Shown here: positions 22,424 to 29,948 of the stretch, one piece after another
Position numbering within the stretch: the stretch's first letter is position 1
How the letters are laid out: every line of letters starts with the position of its first letter
Assembly (NCBI GenBank): GCA_937958015.1
Contig: CALGOA010000225.1
Span: 1 to 37,157 of the forward strand
Direction of reading: 5' to 3'
Length of the DNA stretch: 37,157 bases
Source: an uncultured Acidimicrobiales bacterium
GTDB taxonomy: Bacteria > Actinomycetota > Acidimicrobiia > Acidimicrobiales > SZUA-35
Notes under the pieces: generated by a model
What the model was told of the DNA's origin: nothing
Databases searched by the model: none
The model's input: only the letters and a program-made list of their open reading frames with translations
Program-made: the position numbers and the translations under genes

Positions 22424-23463
22424 TAGAGCTTCAAGAGAACGTCGGTGGCGTTGATGCGACGATCCTCGAGCGGAGGCGACGACGCCAGATCACCGCCCAG
22501 TCCGACCGTGGTGGCCACGTTGAGGGCACCCAACAGATCGCGGATGTCCCGCGGCGGAGCGAAGTACTCGTCCTCTTCGGTGATGCGGACCTCTTCGACC
22601 CCCTCGGTCGGGTCCAGTGACGCAATAACGGCAGCCACAACGTCGTCGGGAGCAGAGGCCCCTGCGGTTACCCCAACCGTCCCTTCGAGATCGGCGGGAA
22701 GTTCATCGGGACCGTTGATGCGATACACACGCTCACAGCCAGCTTCCTCGGCCAACTTTGCGAGGGCGTTCGTATTCGACGAGTTGGCCGACCCGATGAC
22801 CACGATCGCGTCACACCGATCGGCGATCGCCATGAGGGCGCTCTGGCGGTTGGTGGTGGCGAAACACAGGTCCGAGCGGCCCGGCTGCCACAGGTCGGGG
22901 AACCGGTCCTTGGCGGCGTTGGCCACCTCGCTCCACTCACGGTGACTCAATGTGGTCTGAGCCAGCAGCGCAGTCGGTTCGTCGAAGTCGGGTAGTGCGG
23001 CAACCTCGGCTACCGACTCGACCCGACTGATCGAGGTTGGCGCGACGGCCATGGTGCCGACCGCCTCCTCGTGCCCGTCGTGGCCCACGTAGATAATTCG
23101 ATACCCCTTGCTGGCCCGCACCTTCACCTCGTGATGCACCTTTGTGACCAGTGGACAGACGGCATTAACGACGTAGGAGCCCCGTTCACGTGCGGCCGCT
23201 ACCACCTCGGGGGCGCTTCCGTGAGCGCTCAGCATGATCGGTCGACCTTCGGGCACTTCGCTGATGTCGTCGACGAACACGACACCACGTTCGATGAAAC
23301 GGTCGACGACCAGCTTGTTGTGGACGATCTCGTGGTAGCAGTACACCGGCGGTTCAAATGCCCGAACCATCCAGGCCAGAGCCTTGATCGCCATCTCCAC
23401 ACCGGCGCAGAATCCTCGTGGAGCACAGAGCAGCACCTTGTCGACCCGGACCGTCTGTTCCAT
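22423..23463 (-). CDS. ispH: 4-Hydroxy-3-methylbut-2-enyl diphosphate reductase
   Basis: This 346-residue enzyme of the MEP pathway reduces HMBPP to IPP and DMAPP with an Fe-S cluster. The three cluster cysteines are in APRGFCAGVEMA (C19), NAVCPLVTKVHHEV and LCFATTNRQ. The active-site residues HGS (MLSAHGSAPEV), the TTNRQ loop and the SNSSNT element are present. The ATG at 23463 gives MEQTVRVDKVLLCAPRG, the expected start; the open frame upstream is not coding. TACCCT-N7-ATG and GAGGAAC both lie before the start, so leaderless or Shine-Dalgarno initiation is possible. It is divergent from the cupin gene (30 bp), and no other MEP gene is nearby. Confidence 0.96.
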   Translation of the reverse strand: MEQTVRVDKVLLCAPRGFCAGVEMAIKALAWMVRAFEPPVYCYHEIVHNKLVVDRFIERGVVFVDDISEVPEGRPIMLSAHGSAPEVVAAARERGSYVVNAVCPLVTKVHHEVKVRASKGYRIIYVGHDGHEEAVGTMAVAPTSISRVESVAEVAALPDFDEPTALLAQTTLSHREWSEVANAAKDRFPDLWQPGRSDLCFATTNRQSALMAIADRCDAIVVIGSANSSNTNALAKLAEEAGCERVYRINGPDELPADLEGTVGVTAGASAPDDVVAAVIASLDPTEGVEEVRITEEDEYFAPPRDIRDLLGALNVATTVGLGGDLASSPPLEDRRINATDVLLKL

Positions 23464-23470
23464 GTTCCTC

Positions 23471-23487
23471 AGGGTAGGCACTATGTT
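23471..23487. promoter_or_regulatory. Facing -10 boxes of the ispH and cupin genes
   Basis: On the minus strand TACCCT (23476-23471) is followed by 7 bases and the ispH ATG (23463). On the plus strand TATGTT (23482-23487) is followed by 6 bases and the cupin ATG (23494). Only 5 bp separate the two boxes, so any bound protein would affect both genes. Confidence 0.42.
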
Positions 23488-23493
23488 CGACGC

Positions 23494-23889
23494 ATGGGAG
23501 ACCTGAGCCTTCAGAAGTATCCGCTGCACCTCGGACTGGGGGCCACGGCCGTTCGGCAACCGGAATTCACCGGCGCCATGGACTGGTATCAGGGGTACGG
23601 CGAACGACACCACACCGACGGCGCCGAGGGCCGACTGGTCGCCATGCACCACTTCACCGAAAACTGGGACAGCTGGGAAGTCCACCCCAACGGCCATGAG
23701 GTTGTCCTGATCACAGCGGGATCCTTGACGCTGGTTCAAGAGATCGATGGCGAAGAGGTACTCACCGAACTGTCGGCCGGCGACGCAGCCATCAATGAGC
23801 CTGGTGTGTGGCACACCGCCCGCTGCTCCGAACCGGTCACGGCGGTCTTCATCACCGCCGGTATGGGGACCGAACACCGGCCCCTCTGA
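23494..23889 (+). CDS. Cupin-domain protein
   Basis: This 131-residue protein is a single small beta-barrel cupin. Motif 1 is visible as DSWEVHPNGHEVVLITAGSL (H at the GxxxH-type position with E following) and motif 2 as GDAAINEPGVWHTAR (the G-x5-P-x-G-x2-H pattern). Metal ligands are likely histidine, glutamate and the second histidine. The substrate is unknown. A short N-terminal extension is free of signal sequence. It stands alone, divergent from ispH, with a TATGTT-N6-ATG leaderless start. It is convergent with plsC, whose stop abuts its own. Confidence 0.86.
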   Translation: MGDLSLQKYPLHLGLGATAVRQPEFTGAMDWYQGYGERHHTDGAEGRLVAMHHFTENWDSWEVHPNGHEVVLITAGSLTLVQEIDGEEVLTELSAGDAAINEPGVWHTARCSEPVTAVFITAGMGTEHRPL

Positions 23890-24561
23890 TCAAACGCCGG
23901 CTCGAACCTGAGCCCGGTCGAACAGCTTCTGCAGGGTGGCCTGGAGTTCTCCGGTGAGTCGGCGAACCTCGCTGCGTTTCACGCGCTCACCCTCGGCTCG
24001 TTCAGCCGGATGGATCGGCTCGCCGATGATGATGGCCATACGCGTGGGCCGCAGGATCTTCTGACCCTTTGGCCACGACCGCTCGGCTCCGCCGATTCCA
24101 ATCGGCACCAGTGGCACGCCGGCTCGTGCGGCGATGAACGCCGCTCCATCCTTCAACGGCTGCACCTCCGGTCCGGAGTAGCGGGTTGCCTCGGGGAAGA
24201 TCACCAGCGCTTCACCCGATCGCAGCACGTCCTCGGCGATACGCATCGACTCGCGGTCGGTTGTCCCCCGCTCCACCGGGAAGCCGCCAACCGATCGAAG
24301 AAACCAGCCGAGGCCGGGCGTCTTGAAGTACGACTCGGCTCCCATGAACCGCAACATCTTCTTCGAACTGACGGCCACGACGGCCGTGTCCACGATCGAT
24401 CGGTGGGCACCCGGGGCGACGACGAAACCGGTGTCGGTCGGCAGGTTCTCCCGACCCTCGATACTCAGCCGCAGGTACAGCAACGAAAAGCCCCGGAAAA
24501 CCGACTGGGCAACCTTGAAGAAGATGCGGTTCGCCCGGGTGATCGCAGCCGGGTTACTCAT
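23890..24561 (-). CDS. plsC: 1-Acyl-sn-glycerol-3-phosphate acyltransferase family protein
   Basis: This 223-residue acyltransferase has the H-x4-D motif (HRSIVD, near residues 53-58) and a later motif VIFPEATRYSG, where the canonical FPEGT has Ala for Gly. A GVPLVPIGIGGAE segment and a membrane-associated N-terminus follow the PlsC pattern. It should place a second acyl chain on lysophosphatidic acid or a related acceptor. It overlaps cmk by 4 bp and closes the minus-strand operon. Actinobacterial plsC-like genes next to cmk are common. Acceptor specificity is not readable. Confidence 0.92.
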   Translation of the reverse strand: MSNPAAITRANRIFFKVAQSVFRGFSLLYLRLSIEGRENLPTDTGFVVAPGAHRSIVDTAVVAVSSKKMLRFMGAESYFKTPGLGWFLRSVGGFPVERGTTDRESMRIAEDVLRSGEALVIFPEATRYSGPEVQPLKDGAAFIAARAGVPLVPIGIGGAERSWPKGQKILRPTRMAIIIGEPIHPAERAEGERVKRSEVRRLTGELQATLQKLFDRAQVRAGV

Positions 24562-25235
24562 TCCGAGTCGCTCAGCGCCCGGTCGAGCTGGTGGACGAGC
24601 ACGTCGATCACTTCATCGATGGTGAGGTAGGTGGTGTCGATCTCGGTGGCACCGTCGGCCCGTTTCAGCGGATCGGCCTGACGGTTCTGATCCAGCGCAT
24701 CACGACGGGCGATGACGGCGGCGATCGTGTCGTAGTCGAGGTCTGCAACCTCGCCGGCGCGTCGTGCGGCCCGCACCTCGGGGCTGGCGGTGAGGTAGAT
24801 CACCAGCGTGGCGTTCGGGAACACCACGGTCCCGATGTCGCGGCCCTCCAGCACTCCCCCGCCGTTGCGCCGGGCCCATTCGCGCTGACGGCTCACCAGT
24901 TCCTTGCGAACCTTCGGGTGGCTGGCGACGCTTGAAACGGCGCGGGTTACTTCGGGACCACGGATCTGGGTTGTGGCGTCGACGCCGTTCACGACGACCG
25001 TCCCGTCGACGTCCATGCGAAGGTCCATATTGATCGCCGCGGCCGTCACCTCGTCGGCATCGTCGGGATCGATTCCGGCCGCGATCGAGGCGAACGTAAC
25101 GGCCCGATACATGGCGCCGGTGTCCAGGTAGGGAAGCTCCACCCGTTCGGCCAACAGCTTGGCCACGGTGCTCTTTCCCGAACCGGCTGGGCCGTCGATA
25201 GCGATGACAACCATTTCTTCGGGTGAATCCGACAT
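24558..25235 (-). CDS. cmk: Cytidylate kinase
   Basis: This 225-residue enzyme phosphorylates CMP and dCMP. It has the Walker A motif GPAGSGKST (residues 15-23), LDTGAMYRAV (the CMP-binding YR), the GRDIGTVVFPNATL segment and RRAGEVADLDYDTI of the lid, ending in LTIDEVIDVL. The ATG has AAGGAG 5 bp upstream, a good ribosome binding site. It lies 8 bp after tyrA. In M. tuberculosis cmk is followed by der; here plsC follows and der is elsewhere. Confidence 0.95.
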   Translation of the reverse strand: MSDSPEEMVVIAIDGPAGSGKSTVAKLLAERVELPYLDTGAMYRAVTFASIAAGIDPDDADEVTAAAINMDLRMDVDGTVVVNGVDATTQIRGPEVTRAVSSVASHPKVRKELVSRQREWARRNGGGVLEGRDIGTVVFPNATLVIYLTASPEVRAARRAGEVADLDYDTIAAVIARRDALDQNRQADPLKRADGATEIDTTYLTIDEVIDVLVHQLDRALSDSE

Positions 25236-25243
25236 GTGACTCC

Positions 25244-26320
25244 TTAGTCGAGTGACCGCACGGTTGGACGGTAGCCCTTCGCCACCAGTCCACCGACGAG
25301 TAGATCGCGGGCATCCGCATCGGTGAGCAGGATCATGATTCCTCGGCGGCCCTCACCGGAGTGGGTGAGTTCGAGGTCGTGGATGTTCACGTCCAGCTCG
25401 GTCGCCAGGGTCGCTATCGCGGCGATCTCGCCGGGACGATCGGGAATGGGAATCGCGAACTCGACGAGGCGATCGCTCATCGTGATGCCGGTCGGCAGGT
25501 TGATCCGGGCCGTACGAGCTCGCTCCAATCGCCGCAACAGCTCGTCGGATCGGCCCTCGACAACAGCGTCGCGCATCGAGGTGAGCCGACCGATGAGGGC
25601 ATCGAGACCGGCGGTGATCGAACCGGTATTCGAGGCGATGATGTCGGGCCAGATCGATGGCCGGCCCGCCGAGATTCGGGTCATGTCCCGGAATCCGCCG
25701 GCGGCCAGACGCAGGAGGGCTCGGTGTTCGACCGTCGACTCATCCGCCAACGTCATCAGGGCTGCTGCGGTGAGATGCGGTACGTGCGAGACCTGGGCGA
25801 CCATCTGGTCGTGAACGTCGGCGGGCATTGTGAGAACCTCAGCGCCGAGGCTTCGAACCACCGCCCGAACGGTGGAGAAGATCGTGGCCTCGGTGTCGGC
25901 CTTGGGCGTCAGCACCCAGGTTGCACCGATGAACAGATTCGGGTCGGCGCCGGCGATTCCGTCCTGCTCAGAGCCAGCCATCGGGTGCCCGCCGACGAAT
26001 CGTTCACCGTCGACCGAATCGACCACAAACTTCTTCGTGCTCCCCACGTCGGTGACAACACCCGGGCAGATCTCGAGCGCCTCGGCCGCCAGTGCCGGAA
26101 TGACCCCGACCGGTGCAGCACAGAAGACGATCTCCGCCTCGGGGTCGGGCCCCTCAGCCGCAGCGAGGTTGCGCTCGAGGGCGAGCTTGACCACCTCAGG
26201 ATCTGCGTCGGTGACCGATACATGCCAGCCCCGCTCGGTCAGCGCCGCGGCCAATGATCCGCCGATGAGACCACAGCCAATGATCCAGGCACGACCCGGG
26301 TTGCTGATCGCCAGATTCAC
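25244..26320 (-). CDS. tyrA: Prephenate dehydrogenase with C-terminal ACT domain
   Basis: This 358-residue enzyme makes 4-hydroxyphenylpyruvate for tyrosine synthesis. It has a Rossmann motif (WIIGCGLIGGSLAAAL, residues 12-27), VGSTKKFVV, a catalytic-site histidine in FVGGHPMAGSEQ, VSHVPHLTAAALM and an all-helical C-terminal dehydrogenase part. A C-terminal region of about 70 residues (FAIPIPDRPGEIAAIATLATELDVNIHDLEL) is an ACT domain, probably for feedback by an amino acid. Its start overlaps aroH by 4 bp, so the two consecutive steps chorismate to prephenate to hydroxyphenylpyruvate are coupled. Confidence 0.93.
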   Translation of the reverse strand: MNLAISNPGRAWIIGCGLIGGSLAAALTERGWHVSVTDADPEVVKLALERNLAAAEGPDPEAEIVFCAAPVGVIPALAAEALEICPGVVTDVGSTKKFVVDSVDGERFVGGHPMAGSEQDGIAGADPNLFIGATWVLTPKADTEATIFSTVRAVVRSLGAEVLTMPADVHDQMVAQVSHVPHLTAAALMTLADESTVEHRALLRLAAGGFRDMTRISAGRPSIWPDIIASNTGSITAGLDALIGRLTSMRDAVVEGRSDELLRRLERARTARINLPTGITMSDRLVEFAIPIPDRPGEIAAIATLATELDVNIHDLELTHSGEGRRGIMILLTDADARDLLVGGLVAKGYRPTVRSLD

Positions 26321-26694
26321 AGTTCGTCGCCGGGTCGAGCCAGATCGGGACGAAGGACGGTGGCGCCGCGCAGAAAGACGTGCTGGAGTTCTGAGCGGGG
26401 CCGATCACCGTCAAAGTGCAGCATGACCCGCACACATCGTTCGAGTGAACCATCGACGTCCATCTCTTGAGCGCACAGCAGTGGCACATCGGTGAGGCCG
26501 AACGCCCGGGCGGCAGCTGCAGGCGCTATCGAACGAAGGTCACCGGTAGCGGTGAAGAAGATGCTCGTGATGCTGTCGGCACCCACGTCGTTTCGTTCGA
26601 ACAGTTCGGTGAGGAGGCGTGTGGTTCGCTCCAGTACCTCCTGTTTGGAGTCAGAATCGCAGGTGATCGCACCACGAAGGGCTCGGGTCGGCAT
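26317..26694 (-). CDS. aroH: AroH-type (monofunctional) chorismate mutase
   Basis: From the ATG at 26694 this is a 125-residue protein; a TTG at 26703 would add three residues. It aligns along its whole length with Bacillus subtilis chorismate mutase: RALRGAITCD at the start, FTATGDLRSIAP, LLCAQEMDV, CVRVM and HVFLRGATVLRPDL at the end. Residues equal to Arg7, Cys75, Glu78, Arg90 and Arg116 are kept. Tyr108 is Phe (HVFLRG) and Phe57 is Ala (SIAPAAA). It should convert chorismate to prephenate. The trimeric AroH fold is less common than the AroQ type. It is tightly coupled to tyrA. Confidence 0.93.
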   Translation of the reverse strand: MPTRALRGAITCDSDSKQEVLERTTRLLTELFERNDVGADSITSIFFTATGDLRSIAPAAAARAFGLTDVPLLCAQEMDVDGSLERCVRVMLHFDGDRPRSELQHVFLRGATVLRPDLARPGDEL

Positions 26695-26705
26695 GGTGGA
26701 CAAAA

Positions 26706-27476
26706 CTACCGTTCGGGAGCGGTATTCGGATTAATCGATTTCTGCAGGCCGATGACTTCGTCGTTCGTGAGCGATCGCCACTGCCCGGGCGCAAGCTGTC
26801 GATCGGCCAACGGGCCAATGCGGGTGCGCACCAGTCGGAGGACCGGGTGGCCCACCGCTGCACACATTCGTCGGACCTGCCGGTTCTTGCCCTCGTGAAT
26901 CGTGAGGCGGATCATGTTGTCGCCGATCAGCGCCGCCTGGGCGGGTGCGGTGACCCCGTCGTCCAGTTCGACGCCCTGACGCAGGATCCGCAACGCACCG
27001 GGTTTTGGGGCGCCCTCAACATGGGCAAGGTATTCCTTCTCCACCCCGAACGACGGGTGGGTGAGCCGATGGGCCATGCCACCGTCGTTGGTGAGCAACA
27101 GCAGACCCTCGGTGTCGAAGTCGAGTCGGCCGACCGGAAACACCCTCGGTTCGGCGGGCACCAATTCGATCACGGTGGGTCGACCCTGAGGATCGTCGCT
27201 GGTGGTGATGGTGCCGGCGGGTTTGTTGAGCAGGTAGGTGATCGCATCGGGCATCAGCGAGATGACCGATCCATCGACCTCGATGGTGTCGACCAAGGGG
27301 TCCGCCTTGTCGCCCAGGGTCGCAATCTGTCCGTTTACCGAGACCCGCTTCGCCACGATCATGTCTTCGATCACCCGGCGGCTGGCCACTCCCGCTCGGG
27401 CCAGAACCTTCTGCAGCCGTTCCGGTCCCCCTTCGTCATCGCCCAATCCCGGCAGGCGGAAGGGGTCCTCACTCAC
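26706..27476 (-). CDS. rluB: 23S rRNA pseudouridine synthase RluB-type
   Basis: This 256-residue protein has an S4 RNA-binding domain (about residues 18-75, ERLQKVLARAGVASRRVIED) and an RsuA/RluB catalytic domain. The catalytic aspartate is in FPVGRLDFDTEGLLLLTNDG, and LLNKPAG and GKNRQVRRMC are other family marks. It modifies 23S rRNA, probably near the peptidyl transferase centre. The start I choose is the GTG at 27476 (VSEDPFRL), which overlaps the scpB stop by 8 bp; longer readings enter scpB in another frame. No clear ribosome binding site is present. The order scpA-scpB-rluB is as in M. tuberculosis. Confidence 0.92.
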   Translation of the reverse strand: MSEDPFRLPGLGDDEGGPERLQKVLARAGVASRRVIEDMIVAKRVSVNGQIATLGDKADPLVDTIEVDGSVISLMPDAITYLLNKPAGTITTSDDPQGRPTVIELVPAEPRVFPVGRLDFDTEGLLLLTNDGGMAHRLTHPSFGVEKEYLAHVEGAPKPGALRILRQGVELDDGVTAPAQAALIGDNMIRLTIHEGKNRQVRRMCAAVGHPVLRLVRTRIGPLADRQLAPGQWRSLTNDEVIGLQKSINPNTAPER

Positions 27477-28074
27477 TGGCGACGTAGTCGGCGGGGTCGG
27501 CGCGCAGGGTCTGTTCGAGCGCCTCGACGACGTGGGCCGGAGGCACAAAGTCACCGAGTGGCGGCAGGTCTTTGGCCGACGGGATGCCGAGCTTCTCGCA
27601 AAAGAGTTGGGTGGTGCCAAACAGCACCGCCTGGCCGGGACCCTCGTCGCGGCCGATCTCGGAGACGTATCCCCGCTGGCTCAGGGTTCGTAGGACGCCA
27701 TCCACGTTGACGCCCCGAATGGCTCCGATCTGAGCTCGTGAGATCGGCTGTTTGTAGGCGATGATCGCCAGTGTCTCCATCGCCGCCGGCGTGAGCTTCT
27801 GATTCTGTCCTTCCAGTACATGACCGGTGATCACCTCGGACAGGTCGGGGTGGCTCTGGAACCGCCAGCCTCCGGCGATGTACGCCAGTTGAAACCCGCG
27901 GTCCTGATCCTCGTAGCTGTCGCTGAGCGCCACACAGATCGTTCGGATCGTCACTTCGTCGGTACCGAGCGCCTGGGCCAGTTCTGCATCTGGGATCGGG
28001 TCGGCCGACACCATCACGAGGGCTTCGATGCCTCGCGACAGGTGGGCGAGTTGCTGCTCGTCGGTCAGGTCCAC
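27469..28074 (-). CDS. scpB: Segregation and condensation protein B
   Basis: This 201-residue protein has two winged helices. Family signatures are GIEALVMVSADPIPDAELAQAL, YIAGGWRFQSHPDL, LTPAAMETLAIIAYKQPISRAQIGAIRGVNVDGVLRTLSQRGYV and LFGTTQLFCEKLGI in order. ScpB forms a complex with ScpA and SMC to compact and segregate chromosomes. It lies 5 bp after scpA and overlaps rluB. Confidence 0.95.
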   Translation of the reverse strand: MDLTDEQQLAHLSRGIEALVMVSADPIPDAELAQALGTDEVTIRTICVALSDSYEDQDRGFQLAYIAGGWRFQSHPDLSEVITGHVLEGQNQKLTPAAMETLAIIAYKQPISRAQIGAIRGVNVDGVLRTLSQRGYVSEIGRDEGPGQAVLFGTTQLFCEKLGIPSAKDLPPLGDFVPPAHVVEALEQTLRADPADYVASE

Positions 28075-28079
28075 TTCTT

Positions 28080-28904
28080 CTATCCCTCGTAAACGTCGAC
28101 GCCGGTCAGCGCCGCCTGACGGTCATCCTCGGATCCGACCCACTCGACGGTGAGGTCGCCGAAGCGATCGGATTGATCCAACTCGACCACGCCCTGCTTG
28201 AAGAGTTCGAGCACCGCCAGGAACCGAACGACAACCTCGAGGGTGTCGTTCGCGACGTGCTGGGTTAGTTGGCGAAAGGTGCGCGGGCCCGAGTCGGGCA
28301 GGCGGTCGAGCATCTCATGAATCGCTTCGGTGACGCTGGCCTTCACCGCGGTCACGTGTTGCAACCCGACGTTGGTGACCGGTTTGGGTTGCATCGCCTT
28401 CATGAATGCTCGGTGAAGGTCGTTCGGCGTGGAGTTCTCGAGCAGGTCGGGCGCCAAACCCAAGAATTGCTCGTCGAGCCCGGCGATTCGGGGCCGAACC
28501 CGGGCTGCGGTCTCGGACATCCTGCCGATCGCGGCCGCCGCATCTTTGAAGGTCTTGGACTCGAGCAGGCGGGCCAGGAGCAGGTCCCGTTCTTCCCAGA
28601 GTGCGAACTCCTCGTCGAGGTCGATGTCGACATCCTCGGGAAGGAGCCGTCGGACCTTCAGTTCGATCAGGGTTGCCGCGATCAAGAGGAATTCGGTAGC
28701 GACATCGAGGTCGCAGTCAGCCATCTTGCGGACCTCGGCCAGGTACGCATCGACGATCTCGAACAGCGAAACTTCGTACAGATCGACCTTGTCGCTGAGG
28801 ATCAGATGCAACAGGAGGTCGAAAGGACCCTCGAATCCAGCAGCTTCAGCACGCACGGATGGCCCGGAGTGCGAGGAAATAGCAGTCGATGTCACCGCCT
28901 CCAT
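28080..28904 (-). CDS. scpA: Segregation and condensation protein A (kleisin)
   Basis: This 274-residue kleisin has an N-terminal helical domain with EGPFDLLLHLILSDKVDLYEV (from about residue 23), ATEFLLIAATLIELKVRRLLP and EEFALWEERDLLLARLL, and ends in a winged helix (TFRQLTQHV to EWVG). It bridges the SMC heads with ScpB. The start is the ATG at 28904; a GTG nine bases later, with GGAGG upstream, is possible. Frame continues far upstream but that region is antisense to trpS and is not coding. The trpS promoter -10 sits within 3 bp of the scpA start. Confidence 0.93.
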   Translation of the reverse strand: MEAVTSTAISSHSGPSVRAEAAGFEGPFDLLLHLILSDKVDLYEVSLFEIVDAYLAEVRKMADCDLDVATEFLLIAATLIELKVRRLLPEDVDIDLDEEFALWEERDLLLARLLESKTFKDAAAAIGRMSETAARVRPRIAGLDEQFLGLAPDLLENSTPNDLHRAFMKAMQPKPVTNVGLQHVTAVKASVTEAIHEMLDRLPDSGPRTFRQLTQHVANDTLEVVVRFLAVLELFKQGVVELDQSDRFGDLTVEWVGSEDDRQAALTGVDVYEG

Positions 28905-28906
28905 CC

Positions 28907-28912
28907 TACGGT
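28907..28912 (+). promoter_or_regulatory. -10 box of a probable leaderless trpS start
   Basis: TACGGT is followed by 7 bases and the trpS ATG at 28920. There is no Shine-Dalgarno sequence. Any -35 would lie inside scpA (about 28884) and is poor. Confidence 0.4.
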
Positions 28913-28919
28913 GTGTGCC

Positions 28920-29948
28920 ATGAGTGCACAGCGACCACGGGTTTTCAGCGGAATTCAGCCCTCTGGCTCCACCCATTTGGGCAACTACCTCGGCGCATTG
29001 CGCAATTGGGCGGTTCTCCAGCACGAGATGGACTCGGTGTATTGCATCGTCGACCTGCACGCCCTGACCCTTCCGAAGGAGCCCGGCGAGGTCCGAACCG
29101 GCACGATCAACATGGCCCGTATGTTGCTGGCCATCGGACTCGATCCCGAAGTATCGACGATCTTCGTACAGAGCCACGTCCACCAGCACGCCGAACTCGG
29201 TTGGTTGATGCAATGCCTCACCGGCTTCGGCGAACTTCGGCGCATGACCCAGTTCAAGGACAAGAGCGATCGACTGGGCGGGTTGTCGGATGGTCCGTCC
29301 AACAACAACGCCTCCATCAGTGCCGGCCTGTTCACCTACCCGGCTCTGCAGGCCGCCGACATTCTGCTGTACGACACCGACGTTGTGCCGGTCGGCGACG
29401 ACCAGCGCCAGCACGTCGAGTTGACCCGGGATGTGGCGCTTCGCATGAACAGCCGATTCGGTGAGGGCACCGTCGTGGTTCCCGAACACCGCATTCCGCC
29501 GGCTGGTGCACGGGTGATGAACCTGCAGAAGCCGGAGGACAAGATGTCCAAGTCGGTCGGCAGTGAAGCCGGCACCATCGAAGTGCTCGATGAACCCAAG
29601 CAGATCGAGAAGAAGATCAAACGAGCGGTGACCGACAACGACGGCGAGGTCCGTTTCGACGTTCAGAACAAACCGGGCGTCTCCAACCTCCTCTCGATCC
29701 TGGGGGCCGCAACCGATGCCGACCCCGCCACCCTTGCCGACCAGTACACCCAGTACGGTCCGCTGAAGGCCGACACCGCAGCCGCCGTAATCGCAATGCT
29801 CCAGCCGGTTCAGGATCGGTACAACGCGCTGTCGGAGTCCGATGTGATCGACGCCCTGGCCGTCGGCGCAGCCAAGGCCGAAGAGGTGGCCGAGGTCGTG
29901 ATGCAACGAATCATCGCCGCAGTTGGGTTACTGTCGCCTGCGCAATGA
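28920..29948 (+). CDS. trpS: Tryptophanyl-tRNA synthetase
   Basis: This 342-residue class I synthetase charges tRNA-Trp. It has FSGIQPSGSTHLGNYLGALR (HIGH-like HLGN), the tryptophan-site region PVGDDQRQHVELTRDVA, and the KMSKS motif (DKMSKSVGS). It lacks any editing domain, as expected. The start at 28920 is fixed by the family N-terminus (MSAQRPRVFSGIQPSG). It is divergent from scpA across only 15 bp, and its stop overlaps the next start by 4 bp. Confidence 0.97.
   Translation: MSAQRPRVFSGIQPSGSTHLGNYLGALRNWAVLQHEMDSVYCIVDLHALTLPKEPGEVRTGTINMARMLLAIGLDPEVSTIFVQSHVHQHAELGWLMQCLTGFGELRRMTQFKDKSDRLGGLSDGPSNNNASISAGLFTYPALQAADILLYDTDVVPVGDDQRQHVELTRDVALRMNSRFGEGTVVVPEHRIPPAGARVMNLQKPEDKMSKSVGSEAGTIEVLDEPKQIEKKIKRAVTDNDGEVRFDVQNKPGVSNLLSILGAATDADPATLADQYTQYGPLKADTAAAVIAMLQPVQDRYNALSESDVIDALAVGAAKAEEVAEVVMQRIIAAVGLLSPAQ

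Noticed and set aside
28907-29906. Upstream extension of the scpA frame
   Set aside because: It is antisense to trpS, and the kleisin family begins near residue 20 of the shorter protein.
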